61,772 nt of DNA, taken from positions 1 to 61,772 of the forward strand of contig CAYLZG010000009.1 in NCBI GenBank assembly GCA_964387985.1. Direction: 5' to 3'. The notes under the pieces were generated by a model. That model saw only the letters and a list, made by a program, of their open reading frames with translations. It was not told the DNA's origin and did not search any database. Shown piece after piece: positions 58,975 to 61,772 of the stretch; positions within the stretch are counted from its first letter, which is position 1; the number at the start of each line of letters is the position of its first letter. This DNA comes from JALOOB01 sp964387985. Its GTDB lineage: Bacteria; Chloroflexota; Anaerolineae; CG2-30-64-16. Position numbers and translations under genes: made by a program.

Positions 58975-61490
58975 CCGTTCGTCTCCGGCCCGTTGACCAT
59001 TCGGTGCACCGGTAACTCGACAGCGATCGGTTCGGGCGGCTGAGTCGCAAAGACCAATTGCGGCTGCCCGTCATCATCCTCTCCGACATGGACGATGACT
59101 GTGTCGCCATCCTTGAACTCGCCTGCCAGCAGCCGCTTGGCGAGCGGGTTTTCCACATGGCGCTCCAGTGTCCGGCGGACCGGCCGGGCACCGAACTGCG
59201 GGTCGTAACCCTCCTGGGCCAGCCAGTCACGGGCCGCGCCGGTCAGCTCGATCTTCAGGCCTTGCTCGGCCAGCCGCCCGCTGATCTCGGCCATCTGCAG
59301 ATCCACGATCGCCTTCACGTGCTCCTGCGTCAGGCTGTGGAAGATGATCACCTCATCGACGCGATTCAGGAATTCCGGCCGGAACGTTTTCTTCAGGTCC
59401 CGGTCGATGTTCTCCCGCAGCTGCCGCTCCTGCGAGCTGATGCTATCCTGCTTGATGAAGCCCAGTGTCCCGCCAGATTGCACGAACGCCGTGCCGATGT
59501 TCGACGTCATGATGATGACCGTATTGCGGAAATCGACCACGTGGCCTTGCCCATCCGTCAGCCGGCCATCTTCCAGGATCTGCAGGAGGGAGTTCCACAC
59601 CTCCGGGTGCGCCTTCTCGATCTCATCGAAGAGGACAACCCGGTAGGGCCGCCGCCGCACGGCTTCGGTCAGCTGACCGCCTTCATCATATCCTACATAC
59701 CCGGGCGGCGCGCCGAACAGGCGGCTGACCGTGTGCCGTTCCTGGTACTCGCTCATGTCGATGCGCACCAGGGCCTCTTCATCATCGAACAGATACTCAG
59801 CCAGCGCCTTCGCCAGCTCGGTCTTGCCAACACCGCTGGATCCGAGGAAGATGAAGCTGCCGATAGGCCGCCGTGGATTCTTCAGGCCGCTGCGCGTGCG
59901 CCGCAGGGCATCAGAAACCGCTCGGATCGCCTCATCCTGGCCCACCACGCGTTTGTGAAGCTCATCCTCCATCCGCAGCAGCTTGGCCGATTCTCCCTCC
60001 AGCATGGTATTCACCGGGATGCCCGTCCAGCGAGCGACCACCTGTGCAATGTCAGAAGCATCGACCACCTCATCCAGTCCGCTCGACTGCTGCCAACTTG
60101 CATAGTCGGCCTCGTACTGTGCGGCCAGCTTCAACCGGTCGCTCTTCAGCTCGGCAGCCTGTGCAAAGTCGTTCCCGGTATACGCTGCATCTTCCTCTGC
60201 CTTCATCTCGGCCAGTTTCTTCTTGACGGTCTTCAACGGCAGCGGCATCGTGAAAAGTGACACCCGCAGCCCTGCACCCGCCTCGTCGATCAGGTCGATC
60301 GCCTTATCCGGCAGACGGCGATCGGTGACGTAGCGATGCGACAGCCTGGTGGCAGCCACCAGTGCCTCATCCGTAAAGGTCACCTGGTGGTGCTTCTGGT
60401 ATCGATCGCGCACGCCGCGCAGGATCTCGATCGCGTCTTCGACAGAAGGCTCGTCCACGTAGATGGGCGCAAAGCGCCGCTCCAGTGCGCTGTCTTTCTC
60501 GATATGCTGGCGGTATTCGTCCAGGGTCGTCGCACCGATGCAGCGCAGCTCTCCGCGCGCCAGTGCCGGCTTGAGCATATTGCTCGCATCCACGGCCCCT
60601 TGTGCCGCGCCCGCGCCGACCACAGTATGAAGCTCGTCGATGAAGAGAATCACCTCGCCTTCAGCCTTCTGCACCTCTTCGATAGTGGTCTTCAGGCGCT
60701 CCTCGAACTCGCCCCGAAACCGCGTACCCGCGATCATCGCACCCAGGTCCAGACTCATCAGCCGTTTGCCCACCAGGCTCTCGGGCACATCCTCCGTCAC
60801 GATCTTCTGGGCCAACCCCTCGACGATGGCGGTCTTGCCGACGCCCGCCTCGCCGATCAGGACCGGGTTGTTTTTCGTGCGCCGGCTGAGCACCTGGATC
60901 ACGCGTAGAATCTCGGCGTCGCGACCGATCACCGGATCCAGCTTGTCCTCGCGCGCCATTGCGGTCAGATCGCGGGCATACTTCTCCAGTGTCCGATAAT
61001 GGCTCTCAGCCTGGGGTGTGCTGGCCTTCTGGCCGCCGCGACCCTCCTCGATGGCTCTCAGCACCATCTCACGGGTCACCTGCGCCTCGCGCAGCAAGCC
61101 GGCGGAAAACCCCCCGCGCTCGCTGAGGATGCCTACCAGCAAATGCTCGGTCGAAATGTACTCATCCTTGAGCGTTCGGGCCTCTTCAGTGGCCTGATCG
61201 ATCACCCGTTTCAGCCGGGGGGTGATGAATACCTGGGCCACAGCCTGCGGAAACATCGCTGTCCCGCCGGCACGCGGCGTCCGCTGCAGGTTGTCGGTCA
61301 GGCGTTCCTTCATGATATCGACCGGCGCGCCCATCCGCTCGATGATCTCTGCAACTAGTCCCTTGGGCTGTTCCAACAGTGCCAGGAACAGGTGCTCGAC
61401 ATCGACCTGGCTATGGCCATAACGCTGCATAATCTCATAAGCGCGCATGGCAGCGTCCTGTGCGCGCTCGGTAAATCGATCAAATCGCAT
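58971..61490 (-). CDS. clpC: ATP-dependent Clp protease ATP-binding subunit (ClpC type)
   Basis: The 839-residue AAA+ unfoldase has a Clp N-domain double repeat (FTERAQDAAMRAYEIMQRYG, HLFLALLEQPKG and a second EHLLVGILSERGG), NBD1 with GEAGVGKTAIVEGLA and VILFIDELHTVVGAG, a short UVR-like middle segment (LAEMKAEEDAAYTGNDFAQA), and NBD2 with GSSGVGKTELAKALAEYLF and VVLFDEIEKAHPEVW. The short middle region marks it as ClpC-like, not a disaggregase of ClpB length. It feeds substrates to ClpP. Its stop overlaps the GT39-like stop. The leader contains two inverted repeats (61537-61590, 61638-61653). Confidence 0.95.
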   Translation of the reverse strand: MRFDRFTERAQDAAMRAYEIMQRYGHSQVDVEHLFLALLEQPKGLVAEIIERMGAPVDIMKERLTDNLQRTPRAGGTAMFPQAVAQVFITPRLKRVIDQATEEARTLKDEYISTEHLLVGILSERGGFSAGLLREAQVTREMVLRAIEEGRGGQKASTPQAESHYRTLEKYARDLTAMAREDKLDPVIGRDAEILRVIQVLSRRTKNNPVLIGEAGVGKTAIVEGLAQKIVTEDVPESLVGKRLMSLDLGAMIAGTRFRGEFEERLKTTIEEVQKAEGEVILFIDELHTVVGAGAAQGAVDASNMLKPALARGELRCIGATTLDEYRQHIEKDSALERRFAPIYVDEPSVEDAIEILRGVRDRYQKHHQVTFTDEALVAATRLSHRYVTDRRLPDKAIDLIDEAGAGLRVSLFTMPLPLKTVKKKLAEMKAEEDAAYTGNDFAQAAELKSDRLKLAAQYEADYASWQQSSGLDEVVDASDIAQVVARWTGIPVNTMLEGESAKLLRMEDELHKRVVGQDEAIRAVSDALRRTRSGLKNPRRPIGSFIFLGSSGVGKTELAKALAEYLFDDEEALVRIDMSEYQERHTVSRLFGAPPGYVGYDEGGQLTEAVRRRPYRVVLFDEIEKAHPEVWNSLLQILEDGRLTDGQGHVVDFRNTVIIMTSNIGTAFVQSGGTLGFIKQDSISSQERQLRENIDRDLKKTFRPEFLNRVDEVIIFHSLTQEHVKAIVDLQMAEISGRLAEQGLKIELTGAARDWLAQEGYDPQFGARPVRRTLERHVENPLAKRLLAGEFKDGDTVIVHVGEDDDGQPQLVFATQPPEPIAVELPVHRMVNGPETNG

Positions 61491-61536
61491 CTATGTCCTC
61501 GTTAAGAAGGTGCAAACCCAACCGTACTGAAAACAC

Positions 61537-61590
61537 AACCCGCAGTGTCCCCAGACGCCATCAGTGGTGTCCGGAGAAACACTACGGGTT
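61537..61590. promoter_or_regulatory. Long inverted repeat in the clpC leader
   Basis: AACCCGCAGTGT (61537-61548) pairs with ACACTACGGGTT (61579-61590), 11 of 12 positions, around a 30-base loop that itself contains two GTGTCC copies. It lies 47-100 bases upstream of the clpC ATG, in the likely untranslated leader. Confidence 0.5.
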
Positions 61591-61637
61591 GCAGAATGCT
61601 CCTCTTTTGCCGCCACTCATGGCTCCTATCGATACAC

Positions 61638-61653
61638 TAACACGCGAGTGTTA
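61638..61653. promoter_or_regulatory. Candidate operator upstream of clpC
   Basis: TAACAC and GTGTTA (61638-61643, 61648-61653) flank GCGA. The minus strand reads TGTTAACAC here, a possible -35-like region. It is shorter than, and different from, a CIRCE element. No convincing -10 was found. Confidence 0.35.
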
Positions 61654-61705
61654 ACAGGAGCGTATGAGCGGCTCCATATCCGGCATATCTAACGAAACGC
61701 AACCG

Positions 61706-61772
61706 TCAGTAACGCAGCACTGCTGCGATCTGGCCCACACGGGCGAGCTCTGCGCTCGGCTCCATCGCCGAA
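61706..61772 (-). CDS. C-terminal end of an unidentified protein (partial)
   Basis: On the minus strand a frame open to the window edge encodes SAMEPSAELARVGQIAAVLR then Y and stops at TGA (61708-61706). The helical, Ala-rich ending looks like a real C-terminus, but 21 residues are too few to assign a family. It would be transcribed toward clpC; 215 bases with inverted repeats separate them. Confidence 0.45.
   Translation of the reverse strand, partial: SAMEPSAELARVGQIAAVLRY

Noticed and set aside
61638..61653. CIRCE element before clpC
   Set aside because: Arms are TAACAC/GTGTTA with a 4-base spacer, not TTAGCACTC-N9-GAGTGCTAA.
1..61772. CRISPR array, tRNA or rRNA genes
   Set aside because: No regularly spaced short repeats, cloverleaf-like segments or rRNA sequence were noticed on reading either strand.

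Overview
The window is a GC-rich bacterial scaffold with many GTG and TTG starts, dense gene packing and frequent 1-4 base stop/start overlaps. Three runs of ten N mark scaffold joins and each breaks a gene. The gene mix (LiaF-like membrane/toastrack pair, PIG-V mannosyltransferase, FG-GAP secreted protein with BACON-like end, DUF4870, TTG-started fabF next to fabH) suggests an uncultured Chloroflexota, perhaps Anaerolineae or Caldilineae. That assignment is inference: no rRNA or other decisive marker is present.

Layout. 1-1.8 kb: two AAA ATPases with nuclease-like tails; the first is cut by the window edge and carries an in-frame stop. 2.0-5.5 kb: a leftward five-gene operon (degV, metallophosphoesterase, DUF2231 membrane protein, cobalamin adenosyltransferase, endonuclease IV) behind a promoter with a palindrome in its spacer. 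5.6-9.3 kb: housekeeping genes (Mth938-like, isoaspartyl peptidase, acylphosphatase, AhpD-like, tsaD, GNAT). 9.3-11.8 kb: fabF-fabH, leftward. 11.9-19.9 kb: a rightward sugar-activation and oxidative pentose-phosphate group: a divergent GalU-like nucleotidyltransferase, a 1128-residue GHMP-kinase/UDP-sugar pyrophosphorylase fusion, a THEP1 NTPase, zwf, pgl and an isoprenylcysteine-methyltransferase-like protein. 20-22.5 kb: DUF4870 and LiaI/LiaF-like membrane proteins.

22.4-59 kb is one large surface-polysaccharide locus. It holds nine GT4-type and two GT2 glycosyltransferases, four GT-C-type membrane glycosyltransferases, three methyltransferases, a Wzm/Wzt-type ABC exporter, a flippase-like protein, two small coiled-coil proteins sharing a new-looking motif, and five secreted or lipidated products (FG-GAP protein, two near-identical glycosidase-like proteins, a lipoprotein, a four-repeat protein). 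Promoters can be read at about 40.48 kb (leftward), 40.62 kb (rightward), 48.18 kb (leftward) and 57.33 kb (leftward). The likely logic is: GT2/GT-C and GT4 enzymes build a glycan on a lipid, methyltransferases cap or decorate it, Wzt (with a C-terminal glycan-recognition domain) and Wzm export it, and the secreted glycosidase-like proteins act on it outside.

The locus has been rearranged. The wzm 3' end and the adjacent glycosidase-like gene are tandemly duplicated: one wzm tail is decayed, and about 1.27 kb of the two glycosidase-like genes is identical with sharp edges. A 134-bp glycosyltransferase tail is duplicated on both sides of a methyltransferase gene. The window ends with a leftward clpC and the last 21 codons of another leftward gene.
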